Below, piece after piece: positions 12,642 to 22,926 of a stretch of 64,000 bases of DNA; position 1 is the stretch's first letter, and every line of letters begins with the position of its first letter. The notes below the pieces were generated by a model. The model worked only from the letters and a program-made list of their open reading frames with translations. It was not told where the DNA came from and did not search any database. The DNA is from Armillaria gallica (lineage: Eukaryota > Basidiomycota > Agaricomycetes > Agaricales > Physalacriaceae): assembly GCA_037576215.1 (NCBI GenBank), contig JBANDB010000008.1, positions 62,001 through 126,000 of the forward strand, in the 5' to 3' direction. The translations under genes were made by a program, and so were the position numbers.

Positions 12642-15052
12642 TGTCACTGCCTTACACTAACGGATAGATTGTCAGATACGCCGCAGAATGTCGCAGGTCT
12701 TTTTGCATTCGTTTGTCTATAACCTGCTTGTATTCTTGTATTCCGACTTATCTCACCTTTGCGAGTCGTGGTGGGATTACAACACGAAATGGTAGCTTGT
12801 GTCGGAAATAAATGCACAGGGCGTCTCTGGAATAATCGCGCAGTGATTTCGTGGTGAACGCACGAGATTCAGCGATCCGAGGTTAAAAACACTGGTGTAC
12901 AGTGGTATAGCACCTAGATGCGGAATAGTCGACAAAGAAAACGGGACCACAGTCTGGTATTTACCATTGATATAGCGGGGGCACAGTCTCACGAGCCTAT
13001 CCACGAACAGATGTTACGAGAAATACCGCAAAAAACCTTTTCATAGGTGTTTTCAAGACGCATATATCCATACTTTACGCACACAAAGATGCACAGACTG
13101 CCTAGAGATTATCGAGAAAAATATTTTAGTGGATGTAGATCAACAACCTTCCAGCTGTGAGAAATATTTAAGCAGTAGTTTGTGACCGCGTACTGATATT
13201 CTATCTCGACGTGGAAGTGCTTCCACTGTTGTCCATATTATCAAGCATCGATAGAGTCGCGGCGAGTTTCTCGGGCTTGAGTAGACGGCTGTGTATTGGT
13301 TGTGTGCCATCTGTAGAAGGATTCAACCGTCCGAAATCCAAAATCTCGAGGGCGACAAAATACTGACCAAATATCCCCTTGCGGTATGATCACAAAGTTG
13401 ATCTTTTTTTCCCGCGTTGTGCATCACCGGGTACTACCGGTCTTGACCCACTAACAACAGCGAATTTCTTCTGCCGTGATTCATCAGGGGAATCTTACGC
13501 CATACGATGTTATATGGTACTGAAAACTGCGCTGCTGATTTATTCTGGTGGTGTCTGAGGTCCAACCTGAAAGAGACAGCGTTCATCAGCATATAAAGGA
13601 GCTCAATGTATGCTTGCCTTCAAAAGACTAACTCATGGTGGCGCCAACAGCAGCGGCGTCAGGGATGAGCTGAAGTAGCCTTCGAGTAACAATGCAGGGT
13701 GTTATTACTACAGCGAGTCTAACCCGCGTAGATGGAATGAAATGAAGGAAGTGGTTGAAGAGCTACATCCGCCGATGCGATATCGCCGAGAGAAAGAGCA
13801 GAGCATCGCACTTGAGGCTACTGATATTGGTGGGTACCGAAGACATATTAAGGTTTGGCTTGATCCGAAAGTTATTTCGGTGAAAGCGTGATACTCGACG
13901 TGGACCCCGATGTCATTCTCTGATACATCGATCTTGGGCGCTCTGGAGGCGGTACCAGCCGGGAGAATACCCCATCTACGAAGATAGTTACTATCTTTTC
14001 ATGCCTCAAAGCGGCAACCCAAGTCTCTAATGAACTGAGAAGCCAACGTTGCCGTCGGATACGAAGAGAGTGTCGCGAATTACACGAATATTTTCAAGGA
14101 AGAACTACAGGGTGATCGTACGGGTCTTTCGATTCAGGCCGTATGATAAACGGAAGGATACAGGCTGTCCGCTCAATTATGTTTGGGCCGTGTAGAGTCT
14201 CTTCCTTTAAGCGACGTTTCTGGACCAGCAGTAGCTTTCTGTGCGGGATCTATAATTGTACTAGCCTCAGGGGAGGCCATTCAAATCAAATTCAAATAGG
14301 CATCGACACTCCACAGCATCTCCCCATGCGTCTATGCGGGTGGTGCGATTATAAGGCGAGCACCAGGGCTTCGAAGGTCTGGTTACTCCAGTGTCGAAGC
14401 CTTCTCCGCCCAGCTTTCTATTAGTCAGATGATTGTAACATGTGGCTCAAATGGTGCTCACATAGATACTTGTCTTAAATTTGGAAGGATCGTAAACGTA
14501 TGAACACTTGTATACTTACAATGCAGAAATGGAAGAATGCTCCTGAAATGCTGGGCGTGAGCAGAGCTGGCTGGCTATCCTTTGATTGTGTTCTACCTTC
14601 GTGAACGGTAGCACAGTATCTGTGACAACATAGCAGTCGTCGCTTGCTGGACTGAATAGCTAACACAAGGATCGGTAGTCAGTCGAATATGACAGAGAGT
14701 ATACGCCTACCCGTGCTGTGGCGTCTCTCCTCGAAGTCAAGAATATTACTATCACTTGATTATATGCGCATCTTGTGGGATATTACAGCTTCTCACGGCA
14801 GACAGTTAGTTGCCGTTTGGTTCGGGTACGGATTCACTTACGTGCTTGCTTATTCTGCCAGGATTTCGTAGTATATAAGCTGGTGTATTTCGTAGTTAGT
14901 CCCCATGTCGCGTTTGCCACAGATGTAAACCAATTCGCCACTCACTTTGCTTGAGAACTGCCCCGCGATTTTATGCCTCTTTTTAAGTGTTGAATGAGTG
15001 ATAAAAAACAAAACATTAAGAAGGTGAAGCCTCCGCAGCTCTTTAAAAAGAC
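12642..15052. other. No gene recognised
   Basis: This is the gap between caspase copy B and the gypsy insertion. Only short frames are present, none with a recognisable motif. The interval ends at the target-site duplication of the element. Confidence 0.45.
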
Positions 15053-15057
15053 CTGAT
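15053..15057. repeat. Target-site duplication, left copy (CTGAT)
   Basis: CTGAT immediately precedes the left LTR and is repeated exactly at 23518-23522 after the right LTR. Five base pairs is usual for Ty3/gypsy integration. Confidence 0.93.
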
Positions 15058-15403
15058 TGTTATGACCGGACTCGGGAATAACAGACTAGGCGTCTAACGC
15101 GCACTATCTCTCACTTTGGATAGGGCGATAGAACCGTGGCGTCTGCTACAGCGAGGCGATGATCGTTAGACTCTCGGCAAGCGGTGGGAGAAAAGTTCGG
15201 GTATATAAACTTAGCTCAAAGCTGGGTTACGTCTACAAGCGATGCTACTTATATAGGGTATTCGGAGGTCTAATAATAGTATGGTCTAGCGGCTTCGCAA
15301 GAAGTCTTGGGGTTGGAACGTTGGGGTATGCACCGAGATGCCGAATGGCCGAGGTGCCGGATAAGATAAGATAACAAATGAAATAAATCGTGAAATCGTA
15401 ACA
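15058..15403 (-). repeat. 3' LTR of the gypsy element
   Basis: 346 bp, TGTTA...TAACA. Identical to 23172-23517 except A at 15103 where the other copy has G. That difference is a CpG-to-CpA change in this copy, consistent with deamination after insertion. Confidence 0.95.
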
Positions 15404-15413
15404 TCACCCCCCT
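15404..15413 (-). other. Polypurine tract of the gypsy element
   Basis: On the minus strand AGGGGGGTGA abuts the 3' LTR directly. This is the expected place and composition for the plus-strand primer. Confidence 0.75.
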
Positions 15414-15757
15414 GTTAAGGCAGGCGTCCCGACTGCCAGTAAGGTCGCTCCCCGCACATCACCGTCGTTCCGTATGGTCTAGCACTTCCGAGTCTGCGAC
15501 ATTGTTTCCTAGGGGTTGATTGCCCCTGAAAACGAGGGATTTCTCTTTGTCCCACCAACTCCATACACTCTGCGACATTGCCTTGTCCGATTGGAGTCGC
15601 TACAAGGCGAGGATTTTTTGTATGGTGGCGACGGGAGAGGTACGGGCAAGTCCTTAACTCGTCCTGGCAGGCCTGTTAAGTCGTTATGTCGTAATGCGCG
15701 TCGTAATAGTCGTAATCTATGGGGCCCATAGCTATCCCCGTTATAGGGCGCGCCTTC

Positions 15758-18700
15758 TCAAGTTGTCCGCGTGGCGTCGCGTTGAGACTCGAAGTCGGCT
15801 ATCGCCTCTTGTGCGTGCTCCATTTCCTCTTCTCGTACCCATGAGTTGTGTTCCCGCGTCCATCCTTTCCATTTGACAAAGTAGTCGTGGGTGGTTCGTG
15901 ACCTTTGTCCTCGGCGTCCTCTGATTTGACGTGGTCGTACGTCGAGTACCTCCTCTATCTCGTACTCCTCTTCTTCTTCAATGAGGTCCGGTGGGGGTGG
16001 AGGAGGCAGCTCCTGGTTTGGGAAGGCTGGTGGCGTGTAAGGTGTTAAGAGTTTCTCGTTAAAGCGTGGATGGATCTTCCAATGGGGCGGCAGTTTCAAT
16101 TTGAAGGCGCTGACGCCAGCTTTATCGAGGATGAGGAAGGGACCGACTCTTTTGTCGTCTAGCTTCTTTTTTGGTCGTGGTAGGTGTAGGTTTGCGGTGT
16201 CGAGCCAAACGCGGTCACCGATCATGTAAGGGTGAGCCGGACGTTTCTTTTTGTCGTACTGTGTCTTCATTCGTTCTGCCGCGTCCTGGAGGGCCTTCTG
16301 CGTTTCTTTATGGATGTCGAGCATTTTCTTTGTGAAGTCTTCCGCGGCCGGGTTGGTGAACGGCGCAGCGCGATGGGAGTCGGGGATGATTCTGGGGTTT
16401 CGACCATAGAGTACCATGAAGGGGCTCTTGCCAGTCGCGCTGTGTATTCGATTGTTATGGGCGAACTCTGCTAAGGGCAACCAGTCGCTCCAGTCGGTTT
16501 GTCGATGGTTGACGAAAATGCGAAGGTACTTGATGATTTCCTGGTTGACCCTTTCCGTCTGCCCGTCCGTTTGTGGGTGAAAGGCGGTTGACGCGTTCGG
16601 GGTAATATCTAGGAGTCGATACAGTTCCTTCATGAACTTGGAGACGAATTGGGGTCCACGATCCGAGATGACTACCTGAGGCATTCCATGACGTGCATAT
16701 ACGTGATCTCGTAGTAGTCGGGCCCATCCTTCCGCCGATAGTTCGGTATTACAGGCGATAGGGAGGATGGCTTTTGAGAATCTGTCTACCACGACCAGCA
16801 TCGCGTCGTGCCCGTTGGAGTCGGGGAGACCTGTGACCATATCGACGGATATATGGGTCCAGGGCCCTACCGGTACTTCGTTCGGATGTAGTGGTGCCGC
16901 TTTTGCGTGGGTGTCTGCCTTCGTCCTTTGACATGTTTCGCACCCTTTGACGTAGGCTTCAACGTCCCGTTTCAGCTTCGGCCACCAATAGTCCCGGAGG
17001 ACTAGTTCCTTGGTCTTCTCGATCCTTGGATGGCCGGCCGTGACATGGTCGTGATAGTGGGAGATTATCTTTCCTCTGAGCGCCTTGTCGCGCGGGACGT
17101 AGATCCTTCCGTCGTAATAGAGCAAGGTTCCTTTACGAGAAACCCCTCGTTCATGAGCGAGGGAGGTCGCAATGCCTTCGTCCCAGAGTACCTCCCTTCA
17201 CGTTGCTTCGCCTACCGCTTGCTGGGTTTCCGTCGTGGTGGGCAGAATGAGGGCTCTGAAGTGTGCCGCTTCCAGGACGACCATCTCGTCGTTGTCCTTG
17301 GATCCTTGGTCGTGGTCACTTCGCCGGGAGAGAAGGTCCGCTTTTACGTTCTGGGCTCCTGGTTTGTGGAAGAGCTGGAAGTGGTATTCGGCCAGCTCCG
17401 TAACCCATCGCGCTTGTCGGCGATTTAATTTCTGAGGAAGCCGGAAGTATTGGAGGTTTTGGTGATCCGTCCAAATTTCTATGTCGTGCTTGGCGCCCAT
17501 GAGATAATGACGCCATTCAGAGAGGGCCAACATGATGGCCAACAGTTCCTTGTCGTAGATCTCGTAGTTTCGTTCCGTCGCGCTGAGCGATTTCGACATG
17601 AAGGCTACCGGGCGCCATACTCTGTCTTGCTGTTGACTGAGGACTGCTCCTACTGCTCCTTCACTGGCATCCGCCTCTACCCGGAAGGGATCGTCATCGT
17701 TCGGGATGGTTAGAACCACATCCTCCGCCATTCTCCGTTTCAACTCGTCGAAGGCTTTCTGCTGCTCGATTCCCCACTTCCACTCCGCATTCCCAGTGAG
17801 CTGAGTAAGCGGACGGACGACCTTGGAGTACATCTTGATGAACTTCCGATAGAAGTTGGTGAACCCGAGGAATGACTGTAACTCCTTCTTCCTCCTTGGC
17901 GCGGGCCATTCGGCAATCCCAGCAATCTTAACTGGGTCCATTCGGATGGAGTTCTTGCTGACGATCACCCCCAGGTACTCTGTTTCGAGTACCTCGAATT
18001 CACACTTTTCGGCTTTCAGAAAGAGTTTGTTGTCCCGCAGACGTTGTAGAACGCGCCGTACAATTTGTCGATGTTCTTCCAGGGTTTTTGAGAAAATGAG
18101 GATGTCATCCAGATAGATGGTGACCTTGTCTTCCGCGATCAAGTCTTTGAAGATGTCGTTCATCATCCATTGGAACGTGGCGGGCAAATTTGTGAGCCCG
18201 AAGAACATGACAGTGGGTTCGAAGAGACCTCGATTGGTACGGAATGCCGCCTTCTCCTCGTCCCCTTCTCTGATTCGGACGTTGTTATACCCCCATCGAA
18301 CATCGAGTTTAGTGAAGTATTGGGCACCACGGAGTTTGTCGATGAGTTCCGAAATGAGCGGGAGGGGATATCGGTTTTTAATGGTCATCTCGTTGAGCTT
18401 CCGATAGTCCTGGACGGGTCGTAAGGTGCCGTCTTTCTTTTTGACAAAGAAGAACGGTGAAGCGAAGGGGGATTTGGAGGGACGGATGCGTCCGGATTCC
18501 AGATTTTCATCGAGGAATTGGTCGAGCTGTTCCTGCTCGTTACGGTTCAGGGGATATATCTTGCAGTCCAACGTAGACTTGGAATTCGGGACTAGTTCGA
18601 TGGCGTGGTCCCACGACTTCCGTTCTGGTAGCTCGTCGAAGCTTTCTTTCGCGAACAGGTCATTATACGATCGGTAGTGCTCCGGAACCAACTCCTCAAA

Positions 18701-19312
18701 GGTTCGCTTGCACTTTTCGGAGTTCGCTTTAGCCGCGAGGTCGTTGGCGTGGTGCATGGCTCGGATAATCAACTCCTCTTCCATCCGTACCGCAAGGATG
18801 GTTTCCCCTTCCTCGAGTTCCTCATCCCACCGGTCGTCGGGATCCGCATCGGGAAGTTCGAGGCGGTTTTCTACGCACTGGCAACGCCCGAATATTACGC
18901 TTCCGGTTTTCCAGTTAACGGAGGGGTTGTGGCGTTTGAGCCAGTCATGCCCGAGGTAGAGGTCTCGTTTCCCGAGGTTGGTTACGGCCAGGTCAATTCG
19001 CTCCCGGTGGTCCCCGATGGTGAGGCATACCTCCACGAACTCGGTTACGTCTCCATCCGCGTTGCGGGAGCCGTCTGCGTTGTATACTGGAATGGGGATG
19101 AGCACCTTTCGGGTGTCTAGATTATGTTTTTCGACGTAGGCGCGGTTGATGGCGCTGCCCGTACATCCGCTGTCGAGTAGAGCTCGGGTGGCGAGGGGTT
19201 TGCGTCCGGTGCACGGTTCGACGAGGATCGGGATTGTGAGGTCGCTGGTCCCCCCCGAATGTAGCGGATGGGTTCTTGTAGTTCGTACATGCGTTCTCGC
19301 GCTATTTCCCAT
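15758..19312 (-). pseudogene. Gypsy pol: protease, reverse transcriptase, RNase H, integrase, chromodomain (one in-frame TGA)
   Basis: Polyprotein that copies the element RNA into DNA and inserts it. Counting from the ATG at 19312: aspartic protease DSG at residues 48-50 (LLDSGCTGS); reverse transcriptase with KLDV near 335 and YLDD at 400-403; RNase H carboxylates at about 548, 589, 616 and 659. The frame stops at TGA 17198-17200, then continues in the same frame. The rest holds an integrase His-His-Cys-Cys zinc motif, a catalytic D,D(35)E triad (codons 155 and 191 from 17125 are exactly 35 residues apart) and a C-terminal chromodomain (IEEVLDVR, YFVKWKGW). The TGA lies between RNase H and integrase. 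It reads as a CGA-to-TGA change, so this copy probably makes no integrase without read-through. The protease frame is entered either at its own ATG or by a -1 shift from ORF C. Confidence 0.92.
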
Positions 19313-20361
19313 TCTTCCTCCTGAAGTTGGGATATGAGTTCGTCGGTGATTTCACGAGCCCGTTCTTTATGGGCCCACGTATAGAGTCGGGATCGGGCGC
19401 CCCCCCTCGTGGGGACAGCCCGTATATGGCGTAAGGTCCAATCTACTTGAAACGGCGGCATCCATCCCGTCGGGTCTTGGGTTCCTTTTCTCGAAGTCGT
19501 TGGTCGTTCTGGAGTAGGTAGGGGGGCGCAGGGAGGGCCAAATGGGTCTCCCTTCGCTTTCCACTGCCGATAGGAGGTATCGTCTTCGTCGTCTGGGACT
19601 TCCTCTAGTTCTACCGAATGCCCCCTTTTCACCGCCTGGGCGCTAGCGGAATCCCCCTTTTCTTCGGCCGCGCGGTATTCCTCCGGGTCTATTCCCGGGG
19701 AGTCGCGTCTTGATCCATCGCGGACGAGGTGGGAGTTATGTACCCCAGAGGTGGTGCGTGGTCCTTGAGCACCGGTCCCGACTTTAACTCTTGAGTCGGC
19801 GTTACCCGCTACCTCTGGCTCGTCAGAGCACTCGGGGCTCAACGGCCCCTCGTCATTATCTGTAAACTCCCGGGCCTGTTGGCCTGCACGGCCTAGCCCC
19901 GAGGAAGGAGGCGGCGGGGCGTTGCCAGCTCTCCCCTGGTTTCCGTCCCAGGGGTTCACTTCGTTCGGGGGTCGGGTTGCTTCGTCAGGGACTGGAGATC
20001 CTCCTATCCCTGCCCCATCCGATCGAGGGACGTTGCGAACGTTGCAACGCTGCTGGGGCCTCGTCGTTATGACGGGTGTCGCTATGGTGGGCGACTTGTC
20101 GTTCGATCCGTTCACTCGCAATGAGCTACTCGGCAGACGTTTAGCCGGTTTAGGTAGCCTGGGGACGGCGGCCCCGGGGTCTAGGGAGGAGTCGTTAGCT
20201 TGGTCAGTCAAAGGTTCGTATCGGTTGGTTGATTCTATCACTGGGCGCCGGGTAAAAGTCGTGAATGAATGGCTCGTAGGCCGTATATTGTCCAGATTTT
20301 TTAAAGTCGCGTAAGTAGATACCGCCCCCTCACGTGGGGAACGGGGTATAGCCGAATGCAT
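19117..20361 (-). CDS. Gypsy ORF C: charged, proline-rich region between gag and pol
   Basis: A 414-residue frame, open from just before the gag stop and first ATG at 20361. It is rich in Pro, Arg, Asp and Glu (an acidic stretch around VPDDEDD) and has no domain I recognise. Its last part is helical (ISQLQEEEWEIARERMYEL). It overlaps the start of pol. A -1 shift at G GGG GGA (19249-19255) would carry IRYIRGG directly into TSDLTIPILV of the protease frame, making it the N-terminal part of the pol product. It lies -1 relative to gag, and the gag stop falls within the open region, so gag, ORF C and pol are stacked with short junctions. Alternatively one indel in the G run broke a gag-pol linker that was once continuous. 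Confidence 0.6.
   Translation of the reverse strand: MHSAIPRSPREGAVSTYATLKNLDNIRPTSHSFTTFTRRPVIESTNRYEPLTDQANDSSLDPGAAVPRLPKPAKRLPSSSLRVNGSNDKSPTIATPVITTRPQQRCNVRNVPRSDGAGIGGSPVPDEATRPPNEVNPWDGNQGRAGNAPPPPSSGLGRAGQQAREFTDNDEGPLSPECSDEPEVAGNADSRVKVGTGAQGPRTTSGVHNSHLVRDGSRRDSPGIDPEEYRAAEEKGDSASAQAVKRGHSVELEEVPDDEDDTSYRQWKAKGDPFGPPCAPLPTPERPTTSRKGTQDPTGWMPPFQVDWTLRHIRAVPTRGGARSRLYTWAHKERAREITDELISQLQEEEWEIARERMYELQEPIRYIRGGPATSQSRSSSNRAPDANPSPPELYSTADVRAAPSTAPTSKNII
19249..19255 (-). promoter_or_regulatory. Candidate -1 ribosomal frameshift heptamer G GGG GGA
   Basis: In the ORF C frame the codons are CGG GGG GGA, which fits X XXY YYZ. Slipping back one base leads into the pol frame (next codon ACC) with no stop. 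The seven-G run is equally a place for a real or assembly indel, so this is a candidate only. Confidence 0.5.
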
Positions 20362-20465
20362 GGTAGATAAATCGTCAATATTCGAATGGGTAGTACAAGA
20401 GGCGGAAGACGGAGGCGCACCAGGGGGAGCTTGGGTCGTCGCGGGCGAATCGGAACCCCGACGAC

Positions 20466-21803
20466 CTACTCTTTTACCTTTTCACTCGTGGCTTCAGGGG
20501 GTGGTTCCGGTGCCGCCTCGACGGCGCGCACCTCTCGTTTCTCCCCCTTATGTGGGCAATCCTTACTAAGATGCCCCTTCTCGTCACACCGGAAACACTT
20601 CCCTTCCCGCCGTTGTCGCGCTTTCTTGGCGTCGATGTCCATTGGCAGTCCTTGCCCCCCGAAGTTGGTGACGGTTACGGGAACCCACCGTCCCCCGCTG
20701 TCACGGACTCGCTCGTCGGGAGGTTTCGGGGCCGTCGCGAGCGCGTTTGGTTTCGCGGAAGTGGCGGACTTGGGCGGCTCTTTCGCCTTCTTGTCCGGAT
20801 ACCGCTCGAGTCCCTGCGTCTGCTCGAAGACCCGTTGCTTCTGCTTTTCTTCGTACATCTGCGTGATTCGCCGCTTCCATTCTGGGTAGGTTCGGGGAAT
20901 CCCAAAACCTATGCTTGCGATGGTGCTCCCGTAAGAGGGTGGGATCCCTTTTCGTACCGCGTTGACCAGTACCCCTCTGTCACTCTGATCCGTTAGTCGG
21001 TTGGCCAGTTTGGCTTCCCTCTCCATTCGTCGGAAGAAGACGTGGGCGGGGTCACCACCCATCTTAATCTCGCCCATCTTCTTCTCGTGGACTAGCTCGA
21101 TAGCGGGGTCTCGGAACTCCTCGCGAAAGTTGGCGACGAACTCCTCCCACGACGGGTAACGATATCGTGGCCCCGCCTCGTGGTCGGCGATTTCTTCCGG
21201 GGTAGCAGGGGCCGTTGGGAATGGTGGGACATACCAGTAGTCGTCCCGAATATGTACCCACCAGGCTTCGGCGTCTCCTTCGAGTAAGGAGGTGGCGAAG
21301 CCCACCATTAGAGAGGGGAGACCTTGGTAGTGGTATCGGAAGGTTTCGAAATATTGTATGCAGTCCCCAAGGAATCGTTCGATATCGTCGTGGGCTCCAG
21401 CGAAGGGCGCGGGGAGCTTTCGTAGTACGGGTTTTACCCCTGTCATGGGAGGGAGATTAGCAGGGTCCCAGGCGCCGACTGGTCCTTGGTCAGGCGGGCT
21501 GTAGTCGGGTGGTCTGGGGACCGAAAATCGGTCTCGGTTAGGGCCGGGCAAGGGTTGGCGTCCTCGCCCTCCTGCCAGCGCTTGCCGAGCATTTGCCAGG
21601 TCTTCTTGGAGGCGGGTGTTCTCATCCCGGAGCAGTGCGTACTGGTGCTCCATTCGCTCTATCCGTTCTTCGGCTGTTTCTTCGTTCGCGGGTCCGTCTC
21701 CTCCCCCCAGATCCATTTCTTGCTGATCCGGCTCTCCCCCAGCTACGAGGCGACTGGTACCTGCTCCGTGGTACTCACCCCTTCGTCTCCAGTTCCTAAT
21801 CAT
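20466..21803 (-). CDS. Gypsy gag (capsid, nucleocapsid)
   Basis: Structural protein that packages element RNA. From the ATG at 21803 it is 445 residues: a short basic start (MIRNWRRR), a coiled coil (ERIERMEHQYALLRDENTRL), a retrotransposon gag core (PFAGAHDDIERFLGD, WEEFVANFREEF) and one CCHC zinc knuckle near the C-terminus (CFRCDEKGHLSKDC). The frame stays open a further 945 nt upstream to 22748 (760 residues), but that part lies over ORF B in another frame and is low-complexity Pro/Ser/Thr/Gly. I prefer 21803 because it overlaps the ORF B stop by eight bases (ATGATTAG) and is followed at once by gag-like sequence. A longer gag starting at 22748 cannot be excluded. Confidence 0.82.
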   Translation of the reverse strand: MIRNWRRRGEYHGAGTSRLVAGGEPDQQEMDLGGGDGPANEETAEERIERMEHQYALLRDENTRLQEDLANARQALAGGRGRQPLPGPNRDRFSVPRPPDYSPPDQGPVGAWDPANLPPMTGVKPVLRKLPAPFAGAHDDIERFLGDCIQYFETFRYHYQGLPSLMVGFATSLLEGDAEAWWVHIRDDYWYVPPFPTAPATPEEIADHEAGPRYRYPSWEEFVANFREEFRDPAIELVHEKKMGEIKMGGDPAHVFFRRMEREAKLANRLTDQSDRGVLVNAVRKGIPPSYGSTIASIGFGIPRTYPEWKRRITQMYEEKQKQRVFEQTQGLERYPDKKAKEPPKSATSAKPNALATAPKPPDERVRDSGGRWVPVTVTNFGGQGLPMDIDAKKARQRREGKCFRCDEKGHLSKDCPHKGEKREVRAVEAAPEPPPEATSEKVKE

Positions 21804-22926
21804 CTCTCTCGGCGGGGAGTCGGGCAGAGGGGCCGGGGCCCTCATCGGGGGATTCATATGGGCTTGGAAGGCGTTGGTGCGCATCCAGGTCGGGTCGGTC
21901 ACCCTGTAACTGTGCCAGGGGTAAGAGGACTCGTTCCAAGGCCCTCTGTTCTCGGGGATTCCTTGGCCGAATACCATGGATCCGGGACCCCGCGGTGGGA
22001 CCGTAATAGGCCCTGTTTCGGTTTGCGTGGGCCCGGGCGCGAATGGTCGCGTCTCGCCCCAATCGAGGAATCGGATCCCCTCTATTAGCGGCGAGGTAGT
22101 AGTCCATATCCTCCCGGAGGGGACAATGTCCCCCTGCTCGTTGGCTGAGGTCCTGCCATCGGAGTTCCCAGGCCTCGGCACGTGCCGGTCCCAGGATCTC
22201 GATGTCGGCGGGGGAGAGTGCGGGCCAATCGTAGTCTGGCCCGAAGGGGTTGAGCGGGTCGTCATTGCTTCTAGGTGCTGGACAGCCGGCGACCGGGGGT
22301 ATTGGGGTAACGGAGCATGGTACATCGGGGGAGTGTGGTATTCCCCGCTCGTCCAGGATGATGAGGGGGATACTGGAGTCAGAGTCGCTTGAGTCGGCCT
22401 CGATGGGCCAGCGCGGGAGGTGACTGGGTTCCTGGATTCGGATGCGGTGGCTCCCGGGTAGGTTTCGGGGATATACTCGGAGGGTTCGATCCCTCCGGGG
22501 GATGGTTCCTCGAGAATAGGGTGGGGGATCGGGGAGGTTCTCAACCCGTATCTCCCGCGGGGGTTCTGGAACTGGGTCCGGCGTAGGGGCTGGCTGGGTT
22601 GTGACGTCTGCGGTAGCCTCCCTATTCTCGAAGAATTCCAGGTTCGGTTCGAAGTAGACGGTGGTGCGTCGTTGCCTCCTGTTCCGAGCCTCGGCGGTGC
22701 GGAGCCCCAGCCTAATGTAGGCGGGGTCGAGTCTGGGGAGTTCGACATAGTGTCGAGGGACCGGGGGTGGTGGAGGTACTACTAGTACTCCCCGTTGGCG
22801 GAGAAAGGTTCTGATCTGCTCGCTATATACGAGGACCAAGGCGGCGGTGAGCAAGCAAAGGAAGGTGGCTGCGGCAATCGCCGATCCCAGGGCTATAGTT
22901 TGAGTGTTCGTCAGGTCGGGGGTCAT
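21796..22926 (-). CDS. Gypsy ORF B: predicted membrane-anchored, proline-rich protein with PPPY
   Basis: 376 residues, start ATG at 22926. Residues 11-34 form one hydrophobic segment (ALGSAIAAATFLCLL and onward), followed by a basic turn and a run of five prolines: a predicted N-terminal signal anchor. The rest is Pro/Arg-rich, with PPPY at residues 134-137, an acidic-serine stretch (ADSSDSDSS) and a Trp-containing C-terminal half. I do not recognise the family. PPxY is the classic late-domain motif bound by WW domains of Nedd4/Rsp5 ubiquitin ligases, which suggests membrane association or particle release, but that is inference. The start overlaps the ORF A stop (ATGA) and the stop overlaps the gag start (ATGATTAG). 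It overlaps the upstream extension of gag in another frame, so only one of the two may be real. Confidence 0.6.
   Translation of the reverse strand: MTPDLTNTQTIALGSAIAAATFLCLLTAALVLVYSEQIRTFLRQRGVLVVPPPPPVPRHYVELPRLDPAYIRLGLRTAEARNRRQRRTTVYFEPNLEFFENREATADVTTQPAPTPDPVPEPPREIRVENLPDPPPYSRGTIPRRDRTLRVYPRNLPGSHRIRIQEPSHLPRWPIEADSSDSDSSIPLIILDERGIPHSPDVPCSVTPIPPVAGCPAPRSNDDPLNPFGPDYDWPALSPADIEILGPARAEAWELRWQDLSQRAGGHCPLREDMDYYLAANRGDPIPRLGRDATIRARAHANRNRAYYGPTAGSRIHGIRPRNPREQRALERVLLPLAQLQGDRPDLDAHQRLPSPYESPDEGPGPSARLPAERDD

Noticed and set aside
15159..15374. 71-residue plus-strand frame repeated identically at 23273-23488
   Set aside because: It is simply the LTR read on the non-coding strand; identity reflects LTR identity.
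17030..19120. Several plus-strand frames of 80-150 residues opposite gypsy pol
   Set aside because: They mirror the reverse transcriptase and RNase H coding strand and have no domain of their own.
21486..22088. 200-residue plus-strand frame within the gypsy element
   Set aside because: A shadow of the GC-rich gag/ORF B region on the opposite strand; no motif.
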